Positions 36,684 through 43,368 of a stretch of 43,368 nt of DNA are shown piece by piece; the stretch's first letter is position 1, and every line of letters begins with the position of its first letter. The DNA comes from UMGS1783 sp900555065 (GTDB lineage Bacteria > Bacillota > Clostridia > Oscillospirales > UMGS1783): NCBI GenBank assembly GCA_937991645.1, contig CALKPL010000027.1:1-43368 (forward strand). Direction: 5' to 3'. The position numbers were made by a program, and so were the translations under genes. The notes under the pieces were generated by a model, which saw nothing but the letters and a program-made list of their open reading frames with translations, was not told the origin of the DNA and searched no databases.

Positions 36684-37966
36684 GTGCTGTTCCATGATGG
36701 ACCTGTCGGAAGTTCGATCCCGCCCGCACTGCGTACGCGGACCAGCTGACATGCGCCCGGGCCGAATACATGTTCGAGCGCGGCGCGGTAACTGCCGAGC
36801 AGCTCGTCCGGGACAAATGCCTGTACCGTCCCGCCGAAGCCGCCGCCGTGAATGCGGCACGCGCCGCGCCCCTGCAGCGCAAGTTTGCTGACCGCAAGCG
36901 CGACGGCCGCGGGCTGTTTTTCCCGCGCGCCGGCCGGGTATATGTTCTGTAACAGCGCGGCGCTGGATTCGCCGGAGTCGTTGACAAGGTCGAGAAACGT
37001 GTCGAACCTGCCCTGTTGCAGCGCCTGCCTTTCCTGTACGGCGCGCCGGGTCTCCTGCATGAAATGCAGGCCGCGCAACACTGCGCGGTCGCCGCAGGCT
37101 TCGCGCAGGCGGGGCAGTTCCCGCATGAGTTCCTGCAGACTGGATTCGGAAAGCGTGTGTTTTCCCAGCTTTTCGGCCACGTCGTTCATCTCGCGCCTGA
37201 CCGCGGCGTACGCATCGGTCAGGTCGGCGTGGCTGCCCCGGGTGTCGACGATACACAGGCTGTGCCCGGTCGCGCCGAAGTCGAATTGGACCGGCTCGAT
37301 CCGCAGTTCTCCGCCGCCGAAGTCAATGCCGACAAACCCGCCGACGGCGGCCGCCATCTGGTCCATAAGCCCCGAGGGCTTGCCGAAATATTCGTTTTCC
37401 GCATACTGGCCCGCCCGTGCGATCTCGGTAGCGGGCACGCGGCCGCCGTTGTACAGGCGGCTGAGGACCGTGCCCACGAGCACGGAGAATGCCGCGGAAG
37501 AGGACAGGCCCGCGCCGCCCGTGACATTGGATGCGGTACACGCGCAAAAGCCGCCCACAGCGTACCCGCGCTTAGCAAAATATGCGCAGACCCCGCGGAC
37601 GAGCGCGTCTGCGCTCCCATGCTCCCGGCGTGCGGGCGACAGGTCGCACAGGTCGATGCGGTTCGGGGGATAGCCCGCCGAGCGGATTTCAATCGTCCCC
37701 CGCCGCGCGGCGGCGCAGGCGATTACATCGAGGTGGACGGCGGCGGCCAGCACGCAGCCGTTTTGGTGATCGGTGTGATTTCCGCCGATTTCAGTGCGGC
37801 CCGGCGCGGAGAACAGGCGCACGTCCGCTTCGCCGAACGCCCCTTGAAATGCAATAAGGTTCTGTATATAGCGCGTTCGCGCCGCGATGGGGTCCGGATA
37901 CAGCATTGCAAAAACGCCGTCCAGTTTCCCGGACGCGATATACTCTATGAGATTAGGAATCTGCAT
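36653..37966 (-). CDS. galK: Galactokinase
   Basis: A 437-residue GHMP-family kinase that phosphorylates galactose at C1, the entry step of the Leloir pathway. Family marks: GRTEIGGNHTDHQNG (galactokinase signature, about residues 55-69), GGAGLSSSAAFSV (ATP-binding GLSSS motif) and RIHGGGFGGTVQAF near the C-terminus. An N-terminal extension of about 50 residues before the signature makes it longer than E. coli GalK (382). ATG 37966 is preceded by a GGGGGTC site. No galT or galE lies next to it. Its stop is inside the terminator hairpin. Substrate assignment as galactose is likely, although related sugar kinases share motifs. Confidence 0.9.
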   Translation of the reverse strand: MQIPNLIEYIASGKLDGVFAMLYPDPIAARTRYIQNLIAFQGAFGEADVRLFSAPGRTEIGGNHTDHQNGCVLAAAVHLDVIACAAARRGTIEIRSAGYPPNRIDLCDLSPARREHGSADALVRGVCAYFAKRGYAVGGFCACTASNVTGGAGLSSSAAFSVLVGTVLSRLYNGGRVPATEIARAGQYAENEYFGKPSGLMDQMAAAVGGFVGIDFGGGELRIEPVQFDFGATGHSLCIVDTRGSHADLTDAYAAVRREMNDVAEKLGKHTLSESSLQELMRELPRLREACGDRAVLRGLHFMQETRRAVQERQALQQGRFDTFLDLVNDSGESSAALLQNIYPAGAREKQPAAVALAVSKLALQGRGACRIHGGGFGGTVQAFVPDELLGSYRAALEHVFGPGACQLVRVRSAGGIELPTGPSWNSTKNDCASGVR

Positions 37967-37994
37967 TGATATGACCCCCTTGTTTTTGTATAAT
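37966..37994 (+). promoter_or_regulatory. Promoter of the cyclase-peptidase unit
   Basis: TTGATA at 37966-37971, 17 bp, TATAAT at 37989-37994. Its -35 box touches the galK start codon on the other strand. Confidence 0.78.
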
Positions 37995-37996
37995 AT

Positions 37997-38026
37997 ATTG
38001 TAAACGCAACGGCAGGCCCAAAGCAA
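37997..38026 (-). promoter_or_regulatory. Promoter of galK
   Basis: On the minus strand TTGCTT (complement of 38021-38026), 18 bp, TACAAT (complement of 37997-38002). Its -10 lies 3 bp from the -10 of the divergent promoter. Confidence 0.7.
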
Positions 38027-38057
38027 GTGATTTTGGGCTGAATAGGGGGAAATACGT

Positions 38058-38699
38058 ATGAAATGGATCGACCTTGCGCACCTTCTGAACAGTGAAACGC
38101 CGCCCTATCCCGGCGATCCGCGACCAGTGCTGCGCCAGACGCGCATGCTTGAACGGGATGGATATAACGCGTATGAGCTGCATACCGGCCTGCACGCCGG
38201 CACGCATGTCGACCTGCCCATGCACCTGCTGGACGACCCGCGCACAGCCGACCGGTTCGCGCCGGAGCTGTTCTGCGGCCGCGGCAAGCTGCTGGACCTG
38301 CGCGGGCAGCGGGAGATCGGGTGGAGCGCGCGGTACGAAGATATTGTGGAAGCAGGGGATGTCGTGTTGCTATGGACCGGGTTTGACGCGCTATTCCATA
38401 GCGCGCCGGACCGTTATTTTTCGGAGCATCCAGTGCTCACGCCGCAGTTTGCGCAGCAGCTTGCCATGCGCGGCGTAAAGATGCTGGGCATGGACTTTCC
38501 CTCGCCCGACCAGCCGCCCCACGCACTGCACAGGACGCTGCTGGGCGCGGGCGTCCTGCTGCTGGAAAATCTGACCGGCCTTCATAAAATCGGCCGCGTA
38601 AGCGGGTTTGCCGTGCTCGCGCTGCCGCTGAAGCTCGCCGCCGAAGCAAGCCCGGTACGCGCTGTGGCAGTGCTGGACGAAAGCGGGGCGGACGCATGA
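38058..38699 (+). CDS. Cyclase-family metal-dependent hydrolase (kynurenine formamidase-like)
   Basis: A 213-residue member of the cyclase family (PF04199) with the HxGTHxDxPxH zinc motif at residues 46-56 (His46, His50, Asp52, His56) and an N-terminal WIDLAHLLNSETPPYPGDP block. Characterised members hydrolyse formylkynurenine or other amides; there is no kynurenine pathway nearby, so the substrate is open. ATG 38058 has GGGGGAAA just upstream. Its stop overlaps the next start by 4 bp (ATGA), linking it to an S66 peptidase. Confidence 0.85.
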   Translation: MKWIDLAHLLNSETPPYPGDPRPVLRQTRMLERDGYNAYELHTGLHAGTHVDLPMHLLDDPRTADRFAPELFCGRGKLLDLRGQREIGWSARYEDIVEAGDVVLLWTGFDALFHSAPDRYFSEHPVLTPQFAQQLAMRGVKMLGMDFPSPDQPPHALHRTLLGAGVLLLENLTGLHKIGRVSGFAVLALPLKLAAEASPVRAVAVLDESGADA

Positions 38700-39598
38700 G
38701 CGCGCAGCTGCGTCCCGGGGACGCTGTGGGCGTGCTGGCCTGTTCCGATACAGTCGCCGGCGCGGACCGGCTGCGGGAATTCTGCGGCGCTTTGACCGGG
38801 ATGGGCCTGCGTCCACGCCTTGCCGCCGCCCTGGAACGCTGGGTCTTGGCGGAATCCGACGGGGCGGCCAGCCTTCCGCCAGCCGTGGACGGTATGCCCG
38901 GCGCGCCCGCGTCCGAACGGGTTGCCGCCCTGATGGAGTTTTACGCCGCCCCGGACGTACGCGCAATCTTCGACATATCGGGCGGCGACATTGCAAATGA
39001 GCTGCTCGGCCGGATCGACTATCCGTTTATTGCGGCGCATCCCAAGCCCCTGTTCGGGTACAGCGACCTGACCGCTGTACTCAATGCCGTCCACGTCCGT
39101 GCCGGCGCCCCGGCGGTTCTCTATCCCGCGCTTAACCTGGTCCGCCGCGACGGCGTGCGTCAGCGCGCGCTGTTTCAGGAAACGGTTCTGGATCAAAAGG
39201 ACGGGCTATTGCGCTTTCCATACGTATTGCTTGCCGGCGATGGGATGTCCGGCCCCGCCGTGGGCGGGAACCTGCGCTGCTTTCTGAAGCTCGCGGGGAC
39301 GGGGTACATGCCGGACCTGCGCGGGAAGATCCTGGTTCTGGAAAGCCTGCACGGCACGCCGGCGCAGGTTCTCTCCGGATTCTGCCAGCTTGCGCAGCTG
39401 GGCGCGTTTGACGCCGTGGCCGGCGTGCTGCTCGGTACCTTTACTGCGCTCGGTCCGGGCCCGGAGCGCGTGTACAGCCTGCTCCGCCGCGCCCTTGCGG
39501 GCCGGGAGATTCCCGTCGCGGCGACGCCGCGGCTCGGCCACGGTGCGGATTCCCTTGCGCTTATCCTCGGCCGGGAATACGTGCTGAAGCGGGCGTAG
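38696..39598 (+). CDS. S66-family peptidase (LD-carboxypeptidase / MccF-like)
   Basis: A 300-residue serine peptidase of family S66. Visible marks: RPGDAVGVLACSD at the start, ISGGDIANELLGRIDY, KPLFGYSDLTAVLNA with the predicted nucleophilic Ser of GYSD, GGNLRCFLKLAGT, LVLESLHG (Glu) and a C-terminal RLGHGADSLALILG (His). Members either trim the terminal D-alanine from peptidoglycan tetrapeptides (LdcA) or cleave microcin C-type toxins (MccF); the usual GGxGxxRLL loop is changed to GGDIANELL here. It overlaps the cyclase gene by 4 bp. There is no signal peptide, so it is cytoplasmic, as LdcA. Which activity applies is open. Confidence 0.85.
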   Translation: MSAQLRPGDAVGVLACSDTVAGADRLREFCGALTGMGLRPRLAAALERWVLAESDGAASLPPAVDGMPGAPASERVAALMEFYAAPDVRAIFDISGGDIANELLGRIDYPFIAAHPKPLFGYSDLTAVLNAVHVRAGAPAVLYPALNLVRRDGVRQRALFQETVLDQKDGLLRFPYVLLAGDGMSGPAVGGNLRCFLKLAGTGYMPDLRGKILVLESLHGTPAQVLSGFCQLAQLGAFDAVAGVLLGTFTALGPGPERVYSLLRRALAGREIPVAATPRLGHGADSLALILGREYVLKRA

Positions 39599-39647
39599 CC
39601 GCACATGCCGTGCCGGCCCCGCATAGACTGAAAGCGGGGTGGTGTAT

Positions 39648-40187
39648 TTGAAAATCGTGGAATACAACCGGGAAAACGCAGTCAAATATGCAAAGAAATG
39701 GGCCAACGGCCGCAATCCGCTGTTTTACAATTTTACCGGCATCGGGGGCGACTGTACGAATTTCGTGTCCCAGTGCATCTATGCCGGCAGCTGCAAGATG
39801 AATTACACGCCGACGTTCGGCTGGTATTACGCCTCGCCGAACAATCGCGCGCCCGCATGGTCGGGCGTGCCGTATCTGTACAACTTCATTGTCAACAACG
39901 CCGGCGCGGGCCCATTTGCCGCCGAGACGGGCGCGGACGGGCTGCTGCCCGGCGACTTTGTGCAGCTCGGCCGCGCATCGGGGCACTTTTATCACACGCT
40001 GCTCGTCACGTCGGTGGTCGGCGGCCGCTATTACGTCAGCACCCATACTTTCGACGCATTCGACCGCGCGCTTGACACCTATATCTATGAGGCGATTCGG
40101 TATATCCACATCAAAGGCGTACGCGTCCCGGACGATTTTTCGCCCGGTTGCTTTGCCGCGCTGTACGAGGGGCGGAGAATACTTTAA
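39648..40187 (+). CDS. Putative amidase domain protein (Amidase_6)
   Basis: A 179-residue protein that is essentially one Amidase_6 domain (PF12671; NlpC/P60-like papain fold). The start YNRENAVKYAKKWANGRNP and the GGDCTNFVSQC block with predicted nucleophile Cys36 are diagnostic; GHFYHTLLVTS supplies the histidine. Such domains are linked to peptidoglycan hydrolysis or amide cleavage, often in sporulating Clostridia. There is no signal peptide. Start: TTG 39648 lies 6 nt after GGGGTGGT, the best ribosome site; in-frame GTGs at 39639 and 39642 are within that site. It follows the S66 peptidase by 49 bp, possibly co-transcribed. Confidence 0.82.
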   Translation: MKIVEYNRENAVKYAKKWANGRNPLFYNFTGIGGDCTNFVSQCIYAGSCKMNYTPTFGWYYASPNNRAPAWSGVPYLYNFIVNNAGAGPFAAETGADGLLPGDFVQLGRASGHFYHTLLVTSVVGGRYYVSTHTFDAFDRALDTYIYEAIRYIHIKGVRVPDDFSPGCFAALYEGRRIL

Positions 40188-40197
40188 CATTTGTACA

Positions 40198-40226
40198 TTG
40201 TATATCTGCGCTGTGCGTGATATAAT
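40198..40226 (+). promoter_or_regulatory. Promoter of the hydrolase-acyltransferase unit
   Basis: TTGTAT at 40198-40203, 17 bp, TATAAT at 40221-40226. A GC palindrome (CCCGCCGCGCGGCGGG) follows in the leader. Confidence 0.8.
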
Positions 40227-40278
40227 AAAAACAAACGGCCCGCCGCGCGGCGGGTACAACGACGGAGACAGGTGAAAT

Positions 40279-41211
40279 ATGGCCATCCACAAGCTTGCGC
40301 GTATGGTGCTCAGGGCGCTGTCTTACCCGGATCTGGATGTGAAAAAGAACTACCGGCTCGAGCGCACGGTCAAAAAGGGAATTAAGGCGCCGTTCAAGCC
40401 CATGTACCGGCTGTGGGACCATAAAGTGTATGTGGACGGCCGGCAGATCCTGGTGCGGATCTATCCGCCGGAGCAGGACGACTGTACGGATACGCTGCTG
40501 TTTTTTCACGGCGGCGGCTGGGTTACCGAGAGCGTGGACACGTATAACGCCGTCTGCCATCAGCTCGCGGAGCATATGCGGTGTAAAGTCATTTCCGTAG
40601 AGTACCGGCTCGCGCCGGAACACCGGTTTCCGGACGGGCTGGAGGACTGCTACGCAGTCGCAAAAGCGCTTTTGCAGGACTATGACGCATGGCGGGTATT
40701 CTTCCCCGGCAAGATTACGCTTATCGGCGACAGCGCGGGCGCAAACCTTGCCGCCGCCGTGTCGCTGCTGGCGCGCGATCGTGGCGAGTTTGCCGTTGCG
40801 CGCCAGATTCTGATATATCCCTCGACGTATAACGACCACAGCGAACACTCGCCGTTTGCGTCGGTGCGGGATAACGGCGCGGACTATCTGCTTACTTCGA
40901 AAAAGATACAGGACTATATGGAGCTCTATATACGCAGCGAGGCCGACCGCGAAAGCCCCTATTTCGCGCCGCTGCTCGCAGAAGACCTGAGCCGGCAGCC
41001 GAAAACGCTGATTCTGACGGCGCAGTACGATCCGTTGCGCGATGAGGGCGAGGAATACGGCCGCCGTCTTGCGCGCGCGGGCAACCGCGTGCGCGTGTAC
41101 CGGATGAAGGACGCGCTGCACGGCTTTTTCAGCCTTGGCCCGGGGTTTGCCCATGTCAAGTGCGCATACCGGGCGATCCGGGCATTTTTGAATGAGGATG
41201 ATGTCGCATGA
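40279..41211 (+). CDS. Alpha/beta hydrolase, HSL-type esterase
   Basis: A 310-residue carboxylesterase/lipase of the hormone-sensitive lipase group. The oxyanion-hole motif HGGGW is near residue 76, the nucleophile Ser152 lies in GDSAGAN, and the catalytic Asp (YDPLRDEG) and His (LHGFFSL) follow in order. There is no signal peptide. GGAGACAGGTGA precedes ATG 40279. It overlaps the next gene by 4 bp (ATGA), so it is translated with an acyltransferase-like protein. A joint role in making or turning over an acyl ester is plausible but not shown. Confidence 0.88.
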   Translation: MAIHKLARMVLRALSYPDLDVKKNYRLERTVKKGIKAPFKPMYRLWDHKVYVDGRQILVRIYPPEQDDCTDTLLFFHGGGWVTESVDTYNAVCHQLAEHMRCKVISVEYRLAPEHRFPDGLEDCYAVAKALLQDYDAWRVFFPGKITLIGDSAGANLAAAVSLLARDRGEFAVARQILIYPSTYNDHSEHSPFASVRDNGADYLLTSKKIQDYMELYIRSEADRESPYFAPLLAEDLSRQPKTLILTAQYDPLRDEGEEYGRRLARAGNRVRVYRMKDALHGFFSLGPGFAHVKCAYRAIRAFLNEDDVA

Positions 41212-42464
41212 CCCAAGACAGGCAGGTGGAATGGCTGCGCCTGGACAATGCGGGTAAAATATTTCCGGCCACGAGCGATAAACTGGATACCGGCGTGTTC
41301 CGTATCTCGTGCGAGCTGAAGGAATATGTGGACCCGGGCTGCCTGCAGCGCGCGCTGGACGCGGCGCTGCGCCGGTTCCCGTATTTTCTGTTCGTTCTGC
41401 GCGTCGGGCTGTTCTGGTATTATTTGGAGCGGGGCGACTTCAGCCCCCGCGTGCATGAGGAGGACCGGCCGGTCTGCGCGCCGCTGTACAACCGCGGGAA
41501 AAAGACCCCGCTGTTCGATATTTCTTACTACGGGCGTAAAATCAATCTGGAAGTTTTTCACGCTTTGACCGACGGGGCGGGCGCGTTTGAATTTATGCGG
41601 ACGATTCTCTATTACTATGTCACTTACAGGCACCCCGCTCAGTTCCAGGACGAACCGCCCATGCTCGACTATGACGCATCCACCTCGCACCGTAAGGAGG
41701 ACAGCTTCCGGCGCTACGGTGAGAAGGGGAAGAGCATGAAATTCCGCAACCCGCGCAAGGCATACTGGCTGCGCGGGACCAGGCCCAAGCCCTATCGTTA
41801 CCGTGTCATAGAGGGGATTGCCTCCTGTTCCGAGCTGCTCAAAATCGCAAAAGAGCGGGGCACGACCCTCACCGTGCTGCTCAGCGCCTATCTGATGCAG
41901 GCCATTTATATGGATATGCCCGTGCGCAAGCGCAAGTACCCGGTTGTCCTCAACGTTCCGGTCAATCTGCGCAAGGAATTTCCGTCCGCCACGGCCCGCA
42001 ACTTTTTCAGCAACGCCTTTACACAGTATGATTTTAAAAACGGCCCGGCTGACCTCGACTCGATTATCGCGAAGGTTGCCGCGGATTTCCGCGCCGAGCT
42101 GTCCGGCGCGCGGCTGAGCGAACGGCTCAACAATCAGCTTGCGCTTGAGCGCAATTTATTGCTTCGAATCGCGCCGCTTCCGCTCAAGAATTTCGCCATG
42201 CGCCTGGCGCGCAATTCCGCAAAAAAGAGCGAGACGATGGTTCTGTCCAATGTCGGCCGTTTCCCGTTTGACGAAAAGCTCAGCCCATTTATCGAGCTTG
42301 TGGACGTGTTCGCCGGCACGCCGCATATGCACTTGTCCATCTGTTCCTACGGCGACAGACTCGCTATGAGCTTTACCTCCATGATGACGGAGACCGATAT
42401 CCAGCGCAATTTCTTCCGGCTTTTGACAGCGCAGGGCCTGGAGGTCGAAATCCGCAGCAATTGA
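41208..42464 (+). CDS. Condensation-fold acyltransferase (alcohol acetyltransferase-like)
   Basis: A 418-residue protein of the CoA-dependent acyltransferase/condensation superfamily. The HxxxDG motif is HALTDG at residues 118-123 (His118, Asp122). A late block VLSNVGRFPFDEKL corresponds to the DFG-like second motif region seen in such enzymes. Similar proteins are called alcohol acetyltransferases or wax-ester/PapA-like acyltransferases. It overlaps the esterase gene (ATGA) and is followed 16 bp on by a zinc-ribbon membrane protein. The acceptor and donor are unknown; a lipid or glycolipid target is a guess from the membrane neighbour. Confidence 0.78.
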   Translation: MTQDRQVEWLRLDNAGKIFPATSDKLDTGVFRISCELKEYVDPGCLQRALDAALRRFPYFLFVLRVGLFWYYLERGDFSPRVHEEDRPVCAPLYNRGKKTPLFDISYYGRKINLEVFHALTDGAGAFEFMRTILYYYVTYRHPAQFQDEPPMLDYDASTSHRKEDSFRRYGEKGKSMKFRNPRKAYWLRGTRPKPYRYRVIEGIASCSELLKIAKERGTTLTVLLSAYLMQAIYMDMPVRKRKYPVVLNVPVNLRKEFPSATARNFFSNAFTQYDFKNGPADLDSIIAKVAADFRAELSGARLSERLNNQLALERNLLLRIAPLPLKNFAMRLARNSAKKSETMVLSNVGRFPFDEKLSPFIELVDVFAGTPHMHLSICSYGDRLAMSFTSMMTETDIQRNFFRLLTAQGLEVEIRSN

Positions 42465-42480
42465 AAGAGGCTGAATATCC

Positions 42481-43146
42481 ATGCAATACTGTCCAAAATG
42501 TAAAGTGTCCGTGGCAGGCACGCAGGAAGTATGCCCCCTCTGCCAGGGGGATCTGCGCGGTTGTCCGGACGAGAAAAATATATTCCCCGACCTTGCGGAA
42601 CGGCCTGACAGGAAAACGGGTTTTATTTTCCGGCTTATGCTTTTTATCGCAATTACGGCGGCCGTCGTTTGCGTTGCGATCAATATTATGGTCCCGACGA
42701 GCGCGTGGTGGTCGCTGTTCGTGGTGTTTGGAATCGGCAGCGCTTGCATATCGGTCGGGGTCGGCTATTTGAAAAAGTCGGATATTATGAAGAACATCGT
42801 CTGGCAGCTCTGTATTATGCTGGCCCTCGCCGTGATCTGGGACGTCGTCCTGGGCTGGCACGGCTGGTCGATCGACTATGTGTTTCCCATCCTCTGCGTC
42901 GTAGCCATCGCGTCAATGTTCGTTGTCGGCAAGGTGATGAATATACCGATCAACGACTATATTATCTATATTATTGTGGACGCGGTTCTCGGTATCATCC
43001 CGATCATATTTCTCTGTACAGGCGTGCTGCACGTGATTTATCCCAGCGTGATCTGTGTGATGAGCAGCGTCGTCTATATCGTGGGTCTGATCCTGTTCAA
43101 AGGCCAGAACCTCCGCGACGCAATCACGCGAAAGCTACATCTGTGA
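42481..43146 (+). CDS. Zinc-ribbon membrane protein (DUF6320-like)
   Basis: A 221-residue protein. Residues 4-21 hold a short zinc ribbon with two CxxC knuckles (YCPKCK and VCPLCQ). After a polar stretch there are about six membrane segments (from FRLMLFIAITAAVVCVAINI near 50 to MSSVVYIVGLILF near 205). I associate this layout with the DUF6320 group, which tends to lie next to an esterase and alcohol acetyltransferase-like gene as here, but that recollection is not checked. Start ATG 42481 follows an AGAGG site. It ends 93 bp before the tRNA gene. Function unknown. Confidence 0.75.
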   Translation: MQYCPKCKVSVAGTQEVCPLCQGDLRGCPDEKNIFPDLAERPDRKTGFIFRLMLFIAITAAVVCVAINIMVPTSAWWSLFVVFGIGSACISVGVGYLKKSDIMKNIVWQLCIMLALAVIWDVVLGWHGWSIDYVFPILCVVAIASMFVVGKVMNIPINDYIIYIIVDAVLGIIPIIFLCTGVLHVIYPSVICVMSSVVYIVGLILFKGQNLRDAITRKLHL

Positions 43147-43192
43147 TGGCGCGTCCGTCCCGTTTCGCAGGGTAAAAACTGCGCTGGATTTG

Positions 43193-43221
43193 TTGACATT
43201 TCAAAGCGTGTGTGTTAAGAT
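43193..43221 (+). promoter_or_regulatory. Promoter of the CAU tRNA
   Basis: TTGACA at 43193-43198, 17 bp, TAAGAT at 43216-43221. Confidence 0.78.
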
Positions 43222-43239
43222 AAAATGGCTGTGCTGTCT

Positions 43240-43316
43240 GGGCCATTAGCTCAGTTGGTTAGAGCCCCCGGCTCATAACCGGTCGGTCCGGGGTTCGAGT
43301 CCCTGATGGCCCACCA
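43240..43316 (+). tRNA. tRNA with CAU anticodon (Met or Ile2)
   Basis: Acceptor strands GGGCCAT and ATGGCCC pair perfectly and ACCA ends the gene at 43316. The anticodon loop is CTCATAA, giving CAT at 34-36. The T-arm is CGGGG-TTCGAGT-CCCTG. With a normal 1:72 G-C pair it is not the initiator. The combination GGCTCATAACCG and the general resemblance to Bacillus tRNA-Ile2 suggest the lysidine-modified isoleucine tRNA (reads AUA), but elongator Met is not excluded. Length 77 nt. Confidence 0.9.
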
Positions 43317-43317
43317 C

Positions 43318-43355
43318 GTCGGAGCAAGCTTTGTATCGCTTGCTCCGACTTTTTT
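43318..43355 (+). terminator. Terminator of the CAU tRNA (shared tRNA-trailer hairpin)
   Basis: A 12-bp perfect stem GTCGGAGCAAGC (43318-43329) / GCTTGCTCCGAC (43338-43349) with loop TTTGTATC, then six T. Stem and loop are nearly identical to 32218-32253. The window ends a few bases later, in the start of the AGTCAGAGC block of the repeat family. Confidence 0.92.
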
Positions 43356-43368
43356 CAAAAGTCAGAGC

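Overview
The window looks like a piece of chromosome from a GC-rich, spore-forming member of the Clostridia (Bacillota). The evidence is the gpr-spoIIP sporulation pair, a serine T-box in front of serS, strong AGGAGG-type ribosome sites, several TTG and GTG starts, and housekeeping sigma-A promoters (TTGACA/TATAAT, 17-18 bp spacing) in many gaps. Three tRNA genes (Arg-CCU, Pro-GGG, CAU) mark the left end, the middle and the right end. I cannot name the species.

Layout. (1) 1-3324: tRNA-Arg on the minus strand, then a short glycyl radical enzyme and a nucleoside hydrolase. (2) 3390-8974: T-box and serS, then CAAX-type membrane protease, tadA, nadB and nadC, overlapping or closely packed. (3) 8978-18501: the centrepiece, a nine-gene operon with every step from erythrose-4-phosphate and PEP to phenylalanine and tyrosine (aroF, tyrA, aroB, aroA, aroC, pheA, an aroE-aroK fusion, aroQ and an aminotransferase). 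It is headed by a 40-residue leader peptide packed with Phe and Tyr codons, a Rho-independent terminator and a competing antiterminator, which is a classical ribosome-mediated attenuator. (4) 18513-21538: rpsT (minus), and gpr, spoIIP and a small membrane protein (plus). (5) 21590-27798 (minus): a copper-type P1B ATPase, then a GntR/YtrA-type regulator with its ABC ATPase and permease, with a 25-bp palindromic operator at the promoter. (6) 28243-32068: a 1004-residue fusion of a GHL10 glycosidase-like domain to an Amidase_3 domain, then yebC.

(7) 32139-35306: tRNA-Pro followed by an AT-rich island bracketed by two 137-bp direct repeats that are about 95 percent identical. The island holds a decayed large serine recombinase, a KilA-N gene broken by one frameshift, and a PIN-like gene. 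The repeats belong to a wider sequence family found downstream of all three tRNA genes. (8) 35403-36428: an unrecognised protein translationally coupled to a divergent sigma-70-like protein. (9) 36653-43146: galK (minus) divergent from a cyclase-family amidohydrolase, an S66 peptidase and an Amidase_6 protein, then a three-gene unit (alpha/beta hydrolase, condensation-fold acyltransferase, zinc-ribbon membrane protein). (10) 43193-43355: CAU tRNA with its promoter and terminator.

The best candidate for an undescribed system is the Phe/Tyr leader-peptide attenuator over a whole aromatic pathway operon. To my knowledge Bacillota usually control such genes with T-boxes or protein regulators. The amidase-glycosidase fusion, the orphan glycyl radical enzyme, the sigma-like pair and the tRNA-trailer repeat family come next. 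Everything here was read by eye from the sequence and supplied translations; no search or folding program was run.
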